Shown here: piece by piece, positions 45,027 to 57,337 of the stretch
Layout: every line of letters begins with the position of its first letter
Position numbering within the stretch: the first letter of the stretch is position 1
Assembly (NCBI GenBank): GCA_025200525.1
Contig: CM045762.1
Coordinates: forward strand, 85,454,117 to 85,518,116
DNA: 64,000 nucleotides
From: Camellia lanceoleosa
Lineage: Eukaryota > Streptophyta > Magnoliopsida > Ericales > Theaceae
Direction: 5' to 3'
Translations under genes and position numbers: made by a program
Notes under the pieces: model-generated
Told to the model about the DNA's origin: nothing
The model's input: the letters and a program-made list of their open reading frames with translations, nothing else
The model's database searches: none

Positions 45027-46474
45027 GAGGAAATATCATTTTACCTTTCAAATTTTTACGTGTTTTTTAATTTGACCTCGACTTTGATTAATACCAATTT
45101 TATATCCAAACTTTTAAAATTTTAATCAATTTGGTCCCTACCATCACATTCCGTCTACAATTGGATGGCATGTGCTAACGTGGTGCCAAAATTCATATGA
45201 AATTTTATTTTACCTCCCAAACTATATCTTAAAAGTCAATTTGCCCCCAAATATAAAATAAAAAAAATTAAATATTTAATAAATATTTTTTATATCAATA
45301 ATGAAAAAATTAAATTTTAAATAATATATAATTTACAAAAAATAATAAAAATATAAAAATCCTCATTTATAATTATCTTGAGACTATGAAGTATGGATAA
45401 TTCAACAAACATGTCGCACCTATATCGAAAGTACTTACCGACGATAGTATTTCTCAAGATATGTAGTGAATATACAAAACATGTATCCAAATTTTTCCTT
45501 CTTGATTTTTGGTGTATCTAGACATATCTAGTATATACTCAAGTCGCATCGCACTTCAATCGAAAAATATTTTCTTCTATTATAAAGATAAAATTCATTT
45601 TACTAGATTTCATTTTTGTTTATAGTTTTGTGCTTAGCATGATTTTAAAATTAAGCTATGGCTTATAAGTTATTTAATATAATGATATTTAATTTTGATT
45701 TATCTTATACCTATACTTTTGGCATTGAATGTCAATTGTATGTTGGATTTAACAAACTAAACCATTTAATCACTTTTTGTATTATTCTAAATTAAAAAAA
45801 ATATTTTTTACAAACATATTAAGTCATACACGTACCTTACTTTTTTTTGAATTTTACCGTGTTGACGTGCCCGTATCGTACTAATACCAATACTCATACA
45901 TGTACCTATGCTTCATAGGTCTCAAATTATCTCGAGTTGATCTTGGAGAAACTTATCGTAACTAGTTTATTACCCAAATTAATTTCGATAGAATTTATCG
46001 ACTAATAGTAATTCTAAAATTAAGCAGGAAAAAAAATTCAAAATTCGGTAAATACTCGATATGGGTACGATATGTTTGTTAAAGTACCCCGTGCTTCATA
46101 GTCTCAAGATAATTATTCTAAATGAGAAATTTTATATTATATATATATATATATATATTTTGTAATGTATATATTATTTAAAATTTAATTTTTTCATTAT
46201 TGAGATTAAAAAAAAATTGTATTAAATATTTAAATTTAATTTTTTCATATTTGAGGGGCAAATTGATTTTTAAGGTATAGTTTGGGGGATAAAATAAAAT
46301 TCTAATTGAAATTTGGTGTCACGTCAACACAATCCGTTCAATTGTAGATAAAATGTGATGACAGGAGCCAAATTGATCAAAATTTTGAAAGTTTGAGTAT
46401 AAAATTGATATTAATTGAAGTATGAGGGTTAAATTGAAAAATGCGAGAAATTTTGGAGGGGGAAATATTTCCTC
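45027..46474. mobile_element. MULE-like non-autonomous element with long inverted arms (copy 2)
   Basis: Same ends (GAGGAAATAT) and arms as 3149-4603. About 1.45 kb, AT-rich, with a TA run at about 46137-46158 near the right arm. No transposase. Confidence 0.65.
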
Positions 46475-46633
46475 TTTTCAATAATAGTTATAGAATTAAC
46501 ACAAACTAAATAAAATGAATAAGGTTCTCTCGTAATTACAATGATAAAAATGTTCACTAAATAAATGTGGGCTATGTGTTATGTAAATTAAAATATTGAG
46601 AAAGCCTAATATAATTGTGTCAAACTTATAGAG

Positions 46634-46664
<31 letters not shown>

Positions 46665-47029
46665 CAAAATTTCAAGAAATATGGGTGTGATTTACCTATT
46701 TTTCAATAGTGAGTGATGTAACCTCATGCCTAGGGCTGGACAAACACCAGGCTAAGCCAAATTTGGGTCAAACTTACACTATATAATGATCATATATGTT
46801 ATTGTAAGTCCGATCCTAGAATAATCTTCAATTTCAAGTCCGTCCACTTAACTGATTATATATGAATTATTAATTAATTTTTTGTATTGAAAGACTATTA
46901 AATTATTTAAGTCTTTTTAATAATTATTTGAATTTAGAATAGGCATAGTGTTAGGTTTTTATTCTTGACAATCCTATTTGAAAAAATTCCTTCGCTTGTA
47001 CTTGTTTTCGCACTTTTGTTTCAAAGGAG

Positions 47030-47608
47030 GCTATGAGTTTTAAATGAATCCAACCTAAATTATGCCTTCTAGAGAAGTTTGTGGTGTTAATCCTTTCATG
47101 TTTGCCATTTCGCTAACTATGACGGGGATCAAGCCACCTAGTCAGCTCACAAGGGTCCAGGGGGTAGTGTCACGGAGGGATTGAGGTGCAGCGCCCCCGA
47201 AGCAAAATGCAAAAATACATTCAAAGTTGCATGTTCACTCGAGCGACCATTTGTGCGCTCGAGCAGAGAATCCATAGTTCCAGAAGTTTGATTGCTTGCA
47301 AAAATACTGGGAGATTTTTTTTCCCACTCCAGCGGAATTTCTTGCGCTCGAGCGTCGGTCCACTCGAGCAGCCATTCCAGAGCTTGAGCGAAGATCACGG
47401 AACAGATTACTATAAATATGTGTTTCAGTCAGATTTTAAGGTTAAGCTTCCAGATCTTCTTAGATATTAGGGTTTATATCTGGGGCTATTTTGCTTGGTT
47501 TCTTTGATGTTTAATTGAGTTTTCAACTCATGGTTTAAAAATAATATATCAAATGATTGTTTGTTTATTCTATACAAAAGATAGAGTTGTTTTTCAATGG
47601 ATTCCGTG
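47030..47608 (+). repeat. LTR-like segment inside the hAT element, left part
   Basis: Contains a block aaggggtcc...cagcgcccccgaagcaaaatgc, four CTCGAGCG-type motifs (47236-47375) and a TATA box (tataaata, 47411-47418), followed by leader-like sequence. It continues after the solo LTR at 58572 to about 58930 with a retrotransposon-LTR look (cacgttaaatc...ttatctt...). Exact ends not found; family uncertain, possibly Copia. A second copy of the left part lies at about 5203-5760. Confidence 0.45.
47411..47418 (+). promoter_or_regulatory. Putative LTR TATA box
   Basis: tataaata in the pattern attactataaatatgtg, just downstream of the CTCGAGCG cluster. Conserved in the copy near 5570-5578. Inferred from sequence and position only. 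Confidence 0.5.
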
Positions 47609-48321
47609 TGTAACGCCCCAAATTTCTAGCCCAAATGATAATACAACAATCATAGCTCTTTCAAGGAAAACCGAATATAAATCTTCAAACTTACATTACA
47701 TGATACAATAGTTTTTCATGCAACAATACACTAATCCAACAACAAGTAAATAAACAAATAAATATCCCAAAGGGTTTACAAGTTTCCAATGCTTGAGCCT
47801 GGTTACACAAAACGGTTATTCAAACCCACACAAATACAATCCTTGGCTTACACACAGAGTCACAACAAAATGAGAGCATTATACTCCCAACACACATACT
47901 TCCACACCCCTAGTTGGGTAGGATCACCACGTCTTTTCCTGCACAAAAATCCTGTAGGGTGAGCATAAAGCCCAATAGGAAATTCTTAACAAAGTATATG
48001 CATTTTATACAAGTCTCAAGAGATGAAATGCACATGTCATGCTATGCCCTTTTTGAAGATAAATACATTTTCATCTTTTGAAACCATCATACTCAATGAT
48101 ATCATACAATTTCAATTGTTCAAAACTTAACAATTTATTTCAAGGGCGGTAAATACGACTCTGGTAATCCCTAGGTTGGTGTCTGCAAGTAGACTATACA
48201 AGTACTACCAATTTGTCATTTTTACCAGTATTGACTAGAAGGCTCAACACCTATAATCTATCATTTTTACAAGTATTAACTGGAAAGCTCGACACCTATT
48301 CAATTTTATCTACACCACCTG

Positions 48322-51166
48322 TGTAACAACCCTCGTCGCTGATTACTGATTAACCGCTGGTTACTGCTAAACTGAGACTGATTATGATTGGTAATTGAAC
48401 TGATTGAAATCCAGAACTGACTGACTGACTGTATCTGTTTAAATGCATTGTCTATCTATTTGACTGCCAAATTATATGTTTATGTTATATGCATTAAATT
48501 GCAAATTGAAGGCCATATCGGTGGCCGAATCTGAAATCGATTAATGTTTTATGCCAATTACATTTAATATGACTTAATGGTATATTTAATTAAAATGTTA
48601 TTTGGTATGGTTAAATTAGATCAAACAATGTAACTACAAGATTTTGGCCTTAATTACAACTTTGCCATGTTAGTGGCCTACTTTACACATCACTTGAGCC
48701 TCTAGAGATAACATTTCATCAGCCCATTCTTGAGCTCATAGCCGATTAGAAAGAGAGGGAGAATTAGGAGAAATATTGATATCAACATTTCATCTTGAAT
48801 TGCTTGGAGATTTGAAGAATCATAGAAGAATCACAAACTTGAGCCTTTATACCTCAAATTGAAAGCATAAGGTAGAGGAACCATCTTCTTGAATTTACAT
48901 TTAAGTTAGTTCTTGCATGATTCACGTTATATTGAAGTTTAAAGCCAAGCTTTGGTTCAAAATGTTGAATCGTAGCTTCTAGCATGCATGCATGTATACA
49001 ATGTTGAGTTTGGAGGTTTGATTTCATAGAAATCTTGCATGCATGTACATGTTTATGTTCAAGTCCATGATTTCACCATGTTTTAAGGAGAATTAGCTCA
49101 TTTGAGCAAGTGTTTGAAGCTTTGAAGTTGATTGAATTCATGGATATTGCATGTTCATCATATTCTTGAAATTTGGTTTGAAATCATGTTTAATTGGACT
49201 ACCTTTGGGCTTTGATTTCTCAAATTGATCTTTGAAACATGTTATATTATGAGTTTTGAAGTGTTTTCTAGAAAATTAGCCCAAAAGGATCGAATTTGGT
49301 ACATTGAAACTTGGTTTTTGAACTTGAGATTCAAACCTGGATTTTCCAGATTTTTGACTCCCGCTCGAGCGGGGGAAGTTGGGCTCGAGCGGGGAAATCG
49401 AACTCCCAAAGATCTTGCATAAAGTATCGCCGAAAGCAGAGTATTGAACGCCCGAGCGGAGGCTAGTGTCACACGCTCGAGCGGGTATTGAGCGCCTATC
49501 GAGCGTGATTTTCACACATCCAAAGACTTTTGATCAAGCGAAAGACGCCGCGTGTAAGTATACGCCGAGCGAAACCCTTTAGTTAGATGTCCGCCGAAAG
49601 GGAAACCCACGCCGAAAGGACTCGCTTCCGAAAAATTAAATCGTCAGGCACATCTTTGCATCCTCATCCCCTTCTAGGTATTCTTAGCCCTAGTTTAAGA
49701 CATCTTAATGAGGATATAGATGTAGAACACACCAAGGCAAATTAGGGATTAAGTTATTATCTTTCCCAACTGTGTAGCTTAGTGTGTGTGTTCAATCTGT
49801 TAACTGTGTAGGGTTGGCTTACCAAGGAGACGCCTAGCTATCGTGGGCCCGTAACTCGTGAGTAACAATTGTGTAAAGATATGTTCAAAATGATTGTCTT
49901 CAACAACCGAACTGCATCATTTCAACTATTTATTGTTAATCAATGAATGTATGTCCTATATTCGAATCAGACAGGCATCTTTAGCAACTATCGCTTACTA
50001 TTATCGCCATCACAGAGATCTTTGTCGGTTCCTCGTTGGAACCACTATCAAGCATCGATTGATGGCCATCAATTGACCTGCTCGGTCTTTTAAGACCCAT
50101 CACATCAGATTACTCGTCACACAGATATCTCGAGCAAAGTCTTTTGCACCTAAGTGCTACAGTGTGAGCCACCTCTAGAATCTGTGCGAGACACCTCTTA
50201 AGTCCATACTGGGCTTTAAGCCAATCTATGAAATCTAGAGCAAAGTGTTGCACGGACCTAAGTGCTACGGTGTGAGCCACCTCTAGAATCTATGCGAGAC
50301 ATCTCTTGAGTCCATAAGAACTGCATCATATCAAGTATCAAGCATCACATCGCTGTCATATCGTTGTCATATCATACCGCTGTCATATCAAGCATCGCTA
50401 TCAAGTATCACATTATTATTATCAAGTATCAAGTATCGCGATCAAGATCGTTATCAGATCAGCATCTTATCAGATCACATCAGATCATATCACATTACTA
50501 CATCAGATCGACATCGCTACTACCACCGCATCGCTTTTGCTATCAGATGCACCACGTACGATTACTACGATTTCTAAATGACTAATATGACATGAAGTAT
50601 AAGCCACCGACTGTATAACTGATTTACCGAGGCAAACGACTGTTTAAAATACTGAAAGGACATTCTTTCTTAACCCTTTTACGCATTATGTTATTCACTG
50701 GGCTTTAGCTCACTGCTCATATATATATATATATGTAGGTGTACAGGCACCGGACCGTTGCTAGAAGCGTCGGGGTAAACTCCAGTTTTGTCAAGCCAAC
50801 CTTTGTGTCTCACTTTGAGGTTCCAAAGATCGCTCAAGCTATGGCTTAAAGGTGTTTTAATCTCCCGCCTATCTCAGATTCGTGATGTACTATCGTATAG
50901 ATAATATTTTGCCTTCGCACTGCATCGTTTAATAGGGATTAAGTCTCTGATCAATGATTGTATATATGATGCATACTGCTCAGATTAATCGCATATATGT
51001 GAAAAGTCTCTTTACATACGTATCGTCACAAACATTGGACATTATTTATTTATCAGATTGGCTTCGCATGTCCCTATACTGCTATATCGTCTTCATCATA
51101 GCAGCCTTCGTAATCTCGACATCGGCGTTCTGATGCTAAACCCATAGGCGGGTTTGGGTCGTGACA
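48322..51166 (+). repeat. 5' LTR of gag-only element (2845 bp)
   Basis: TG...CA. Nearly identical to the 3' LTR over the first kilobase (few substitutions), but strongly different in two patches: the CTCGAGCG cluster (about 49430-49640) and a TATCAAG/CATCG-rich tract (about 50310-50530). Confidence 0.95.
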
Positions 51167-51169
51167 GAG

Positions 51170-51181
51170 TGGTATCAAAGC
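51170..51181 (+). promoter_or_regulatory. Primer binding site of gag-only element
   Basis: TGGTATCAAAGC, 3 bases after the LTR; 11 of 12 positions match the tRNA initiator-Met complement. Confidence 0.9.
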
Positions 51182-51759
51182 GATACTTAACCACGAGTTA
51201 TACCGCACACGTGTCCAAATGAGCTATAGGATGTCCTAGAAAAGCAATTAGGGCATTACATGAGCATAATAAGTGTGTGGCGATGACTTGGATAAATAAG
51301 CTAATGTGATTAATGTGTTTAAGTATGCAACTGTCTATGCTTATGAGTACCGTACTGCCTTTGTGAAATGAAACGAAACTTATATACATAATCGACGGTT
51401 AAGTGGAATAACACGTAATGTGAATGTGATTACCGAATGTGGAATCTATGTAAAAGAAAATGAACGCAGTGAAAGTAAAGGGTTATGTGACCATACCCGA
51501 GTTGAAATGAAAGCATACACACGTCTGTTATGGAATGAAATGCAAAATTAGTAAGAACCTCTCCCATATTGCTAATCACCCTATTTGTATGTAAATAAGG
51601 GAAAGGACGAGGAACGTAGGTGAAACTGAATCTTCTGATGCTAGAGTTAACAGGCTAAAAGGAATGGTTGAAGCCTTAACCGAAAATCTGAGATAATAAA
51701 GGCAAACATACATGCCCGAATCAACTGATTATGATCTGATGACGCTAATACAGAAACCC

Positions 51760-53300
51760 AAATAAACTGAAACCACTGGAATTTCTGGGAGGTACTGCAT
51801 CACCGACAACTGAGACTTGGGTTTAGAAACTGAGAAATATGTGAAGATTTCTTCGAAAAATACTTTCCCCAATGCATCCGAGATAGGAAAGTACCTGAGT
51901 TTGAACAACTTGGGTAAGGTGATAAGACTGTGGTCGAATATGAGGTAAGGTTTACCTAGCTAGTTTGATAGACACCCCACATGATAGATACTGACTACAA
52001 AAGACTAGAAAAGAACTGAAGGTGTGCGTGACCTAGATGTGTTTGATCAATCGACATTTTAAAGCCGCCAAAGTGCGATGTCCGGATAGAGTATAATGCC
52101 TGAGACAACGTAGCAGAATTGAAATATCCAAATCAACATCGTCGACTGAATCAGAAAGAATGAAACAGAAGTAACAGAAAGTGAAAATGACCTTTTGGAC
52201 TGTACTAGAACTGTTGAACATGGGAATATCTTATGATTGACTGTAATTCGAGAAATTTGTACGACAATGATTTGTACTGAACTATTACGTATTGACGGAC
52301 ATTATTGAATGAACGGACCCTTGAACTCGAATTATACACGCGAACTGTTTGTGTGTGAGACTGCTGAAACTAAGAACCCATATTGGTTTGTAAAGATGAA
52401 CTTCTGCTTATGAATTTGTGAATGAATGCCTACATGAAAACTGATTTTGAACTCACACCTGTATATATGTTCCCATGCTTGTAATACTGTTAAGACTGAG
52501 AGGAATGGACTGTGAATAATGAATCTCTTGAAATCTACTGTTGATGAGAAACTATTTTGTATTGTACATCAAACTCGTGAATCTGTATTGGAAATGTTAG
52601 TAGACTCTGAACATGCACATACATGACGATACCTTTGCTCGGAATGATTGTTATGATTTTTGTTCAATGATTTAACCGTTGGGATTATGACTCCGGGATT
52701 GTGTGACTGAATAAAGACCCCAAATGATAAACTCTAGACTGTGAATTGTGATTGTGGATGATTGACATGACTATTTGATTAGACTTGCGAGCCTATGCTT
52801 TAGTGACTATATGACTGATTTGGAACCCCGTGTGATGTATTACTGTGTACCATATGCCTATATGAAGGATTTATTTAGAAATTGCTATATTGACTGTGAT
52901 GCTTACCTCTCGATATGATTAACTGCATGCCTGTGCATTTGCCTGTAAACTTATTGGGGGGGACACATTGTATGTGACTGCATCGCTTTTAATATGAATT
53001 GTAATGGTACCGGACTCTGATGTAAGTTTGACAATTGATGAACTCATGTACCTCATCTGGAAATGATAGGAATGGAACTGTTATCCGATCTAATCTGATG
53101 AAACCCTTTGTGTAACTGATAGAATTTCTGTTGGATGCTTGTGCTTTAAACTTTTACTTGAAATGATTGGGCAGAACTTGCATTTGACATGACCTGGTCG
53201 AACTTTCATCGAATTGACCTGAGGGAACCCTTATTGAGAAAGCTATTATCAGATTGCATACAATGTGGAAAAACTGGGTACATGCCACGTGATTACTTAC
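51760..53300 (+). pseudogene. Degenerate gag of the gag-only element
   Basis: LEFLGGTASPTTETW (about 51778-51822), FFEKYFPQCIRDRKVPEFEQLGQGDKTVVEYE (about 51850-51945) and a zinc-knuckle relic CIQCGKTGYMPRDY (53255-53296; the knuckle's His and last Cys are both Tyr). Spacing fits a gag of about 500 residues. Stops and shifts occur throughout, so it is not translated as one protein. Confidence 0.72.
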
Positions 53301-54487
53301 CCAGTACTACCGTTATGTCCATGAACTTGATTGACTAGGGAATGATTGTTTGGTGATTACTGTACTTCAGAAATGATGGGATCTGTTGACAACAGACTAG
53401 TTTGATCATAAACTCGATGCGGAAGTATATGTAATCAGATGATCGCTTCGTATTGACACACAGTATGGTCGAATCTGTGAGGACTGAAACTGATGAATAG
53501 TATATGAATGATTGCTTCAGAACTCCGCCTACTGCTATGGGAGTAATGTACAAATTCGCCTTATGTTTCTGATAACTCCTGAATGAACTGGACGGACTGT
53601 GATGGCTTACCGAATTGAGAACCAAATTGAACTAAGACCGGGTGAACAATTCGGAAGATAATTAATCGAAACTCTGTAACTTAACGGGGGAAATTACTTA
53701 TGAAATGAGACTAGTGCAAATTTATAACCCCGATAAGTACTTGATATAAGTAGTGTAATTACTACTACAGTAAAGTTGTGTGCAACTGTATTCATATTCT
53801 GTGTCACAAAATAAGTTTTGTCTCGGAAATGTTATATACTGTTTACTGAATGATTGTTTGACTCCTGATATCTATTCGTGACTCTTAATATTATGTGATA
53901 TGTGTTAGCTGCCCGGTATCGGAAGTTCTTTTATGGAACTTATATCTGTTTGCACTCTGTTACCCGTACCGGAGGCCTCGTCACGGGGGCTCAACATCTG
54001 TTCTGTTCTGTTCTGTTCTGTTACCCGGATTTGGGGATTCTTTTATGGAACTGGTCATTCATAACCATCATGTATATGTTATGTATATGTTCTGTATCTA
54101 CCATGTCCGTATCTGTACTGTATCTGCTATGTCTGTATTTGTACTATATCTGTCATGTCAGCATCTGTTCTGAAATTGCTCTGGTCATGCTAATGAATGT
54201 GCCACGTATGCTTGAGTAAGGATTGTGGCATCTATGTATGATCTAGACAAGAATATGAAAATGAACATGTATCTGAATCTGTTCCTGACTCCAAAACCTG
54301 ACTAGGTATAAGACTCTGTTTTAATGCGGACCCTAATCTCTGTATATGATTTATGATTTTGTTTCTGTGCATTGCCAAGATTGAGATTGGGTCATATGCT
54401 CCTGTTATAGAGTGAAAGTTACCCTTATGATAGGCATCATCTCTGTTGTCATATGTTAATTCGAGTTTGGAGGACCAAACTCTTTGT
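53301..54487 (+). other. Non-coding 3' interior of gag-only element
   Basis: No protease or pol motifs found. Contains a short TTCTG run (53997-54020) and repeated tgtatctgtactgtatctg words (54060-54170). Confidence 0.65.
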
Positions 54488-54500
54488 AAGGAGGGGAGAT
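54488..54500 (+). promoter_or_regulatory. Polypurine tract of gag-only element
   Basis: aaggaggggagat immediately before the 3' LTR. Confidence 0.88.
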
Positions 54501-57337
54501 TGTAACAACCCTCGTCGCTGATTACTGATTAACCGCTGGTTACTGCTAAACTGAGACTGATTATGATTGGTAATTGAACTGATTGAAATCCAGAACTGAT
54601 CGACTGACTGTATCTGTTTAAATGTATTGTCTATCTATTTGACTGCCAAATTATCTGTTTATGTTATATGCATTAAATTACAAATTGAAGGCCTTATCGA
54701 TGGCCGAATCTGAAATCGATTAATGTTTTATGCCAATTGGATTTAATATGACTTAATGGTATATTTAATTAAAATGTTATTTGGTATGGTTAAATTAGAT
54801 CAAACAATGTAACTACAAGATTTTGGCCTTAATTACAACTTTGCCATGTTAATGGCCTACTTTACAAATCACTTGAGCCTCTAGAGATAACATTTCATCA
54901 GCCCATTCTTGAGCTCATAGCCGATTAGAGAGAGAGGGAGAATTAGGAGAAATATTGATATCAATATTTCATCTTGAATTGTCTGGAGATTTGAAGAATC
55001 ATAGAAGAATCGCAAACTTGAGCCTTTATACCTCAAATTGAAAGCATAAGGTAGAGGAACCATCTTCTTGAACTTACATTTAAGTTAGTTCTTGCATGAT
55101 TCACGTTATATTGAAGTTTAAAGCCAAGCTTTGGTTCAAAATGTTGAATTGTAGCTTTTAGCATGCATGCATGTATACAATGTTGAGTTTGGAGGTTTGA
55201 TTTCATAGAAATCTTGCATGCATGTACATGTTTATGTTCAAGTCCATGATTTCACCATGTTTTAAGGAGAATTGGCTCATTTGAGCAAGTGTTTGAAGTT
55301 TTGAAGTTGATTGAATTCATGGATATTGCATGTTCATCATGTTCTTGAAATTTGGTTTGAAATCATGTTTAATTGGACTACCTTTGGGTTTTGATTTCTC
55401 AAATTGATCTTTGAAACATGTTATATTATGAGTTTTGAAGTGTTTTCCAGAAAATTAGCCCAAAATGATCGAATTTGGTACATTGAAACTTGGTTTTTGA
55501 ACTTGAGGTTCAAACCTGGATTTTCCAAATTTTTGACTCCCGTTCGAGCGAGGGAAGTTGCACTCGAGCGGGGAAATCGAACTCCCAGCATCTTGCATGC
55601 TTTACAGTCCACTCGAGCAGAGTATTGAACGCTCGAGCGGAGGCTAGTGTCACACGCTTGAACGGGTATTGAGCGCCTATCGAGCGTGATTTTCACACAT
55701 CCAGCACTTTTGATTGTTTTGCAGTACGCTCGAGCGGGTAAGTATACGCTCGAGCGGAAACCCTTTTGTTGCATGTCCACTCGAGCGGGGAAACCCACGC
55801 TCGAGCGGGACTCTGTTTTTCTGAAAATTCTGAAAACTATTTTTTGTGCACATCTTTGCATCCCCATCCCATTCTAGGCATTCTTAGCCCTAGTTTAAGA
55901 CATCTTAATGAGGATATAGATGTAGAACACACCGGGGCAAATTAGGGATTAAGTTATTATCTTTCCCAGCTGTGTAGCTTAGTGTATGTGTTCAATCTGT
56001 TAACTGTGTAGGGTTGGCTTACCAAGGAGACGCTCTAGCTTACTGTGGCCCATAACTCTGTGAGTAACAATTGTGTAAAGATATGTTCAAAATGATTGTC
56101 TTCTGAACAACTGAATCGCATCTTGTTTCAACTATTTACCGTTAACCTAATGAATGTATGTCCTATATTCTCGAATCAGACAGGCCATCTTTAGCAACCG
56201 CTTACATTATTACCGCCATTGTTACAAATCTTTGTGGTTCCTCGTTGGAACCACTAGTGTTCTTGATTGATGGCCATCAATCGATCGCTCGGTCTTTTAA
56301 GACCTACTGTTTACTATATTGCTACTGTCACAGATATCTCTTGAGCAAAGTGCTGCACAGACCTAAGTGCTACAGTGTGAGCCACCTCTAGAATCTGTGC
56401 GAGACACCTCTTAAGTCCATACTGGGCTTTAAGCCAATCTGTGAAATCTAGAGCAAAGTGCTGCACGGACCTAAGTGCTACAGTGTGAGCCACATCTAGA
56501 ATCTGTGCGAGACACCTCTTGAGTCCATAAGAACTGTCTTATCATTCATCAAGTATCACATTGTTATCAAGTATCTTGCATCTTATCATATCTTTATCAA
56601 GCTTATCTTTATCAGATCAGCATCGTTATCGCAGATCTTTATCAAGCATTACTACTCTTTGCATCGTATAATCGCATCGACATCGCTACTACCACCGTAC
56701 TATTTTGCTATCGGATGTGCCATGTACGATTACTATGATTTCTAAATGACTAATATGACATGAAGTATAAGCCACCGACTGTATAACTGATTTACCGAGG
56801 CAAACGACTGTTTAAAATACTGAAAGGACATTCTTTTTTAACCCCTTTACGCATTATGTTATTCACTGGGCTTTAACTCACTGCTCATATATATATGTAG
56901 GTGTACAGGCACCGGACTATTGCTAGAAGCGTCGGGGTAAACTCCAGTTTTGTCAAGCCAACCTTTGTGCCTCACTTTGAGGTTCCATCTTTATTCAAGC
57001 TATGGCTTAGGGGTGTTTTAATCTCCCCACCTATCTCAGATTCGTGATGTACCATCAGATAGACTAAATATTTTGCAATCGCATCTGCATCTTGTTTAAT
57101 AGGGATTAAGTCCTCAGATCAATGATTGTATATATCATACATACTGCTCAGACGATCAGTATATATGTGAAAAGTCTCTTTGCATACTGGCATCCACTCA
57201 TTGGACATTGTTTATTTCTTGTATTGGCTTCCTTACCCTTGTACTTGTTATACTATCTTATCATATGTGCCTTCGGTAATCTCGGATTCTTGGTAGTTCT
57301 GATGCTAAACCTATAGGGGCGGGTTTGGGTCGTGACA
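54501..57337 (+). repeat. 3' LTR of gag-only element (2837 bp)
   Basis: TG...CA. The best preserved CTCGAGCGG cluster of the window lies here: eight sites between 55545 and 55809. The minus-strand 148-residue frame across it is an LTR shadow. Confidence 0.95.

Larger units (their letters stand above)
48322..57337 (+). mobile_element. Complete gag-only LTR retrotransposon (TR-GAG-like), 9.0 kb
   Basis: LTRs 48322-51166 and 54501-57337 (TGTAACAACC ... GGGTCGTGACA), primer site, polypurine tract, and a perfect 5-bp duplication ACCTG (48317-48321, 57338-57342). The internal region is only 3.3 kb. It shows gag remnants and a zinc-knuckle relic, and no RT, RNase H or integrase words in any frame. 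LTRs of 2.8 kb with a short gag-only interior match what has been called TR-GAG; it would have depended on another element for enzymes. Confidence 0.88.

Noticed and set aside
55421..55867. 148-residue minus-strand frame
   Set aside because: Lies inside the 3' LTR across the palindrome cluster; the 5' LTR counterpart has different frames and no conservation.
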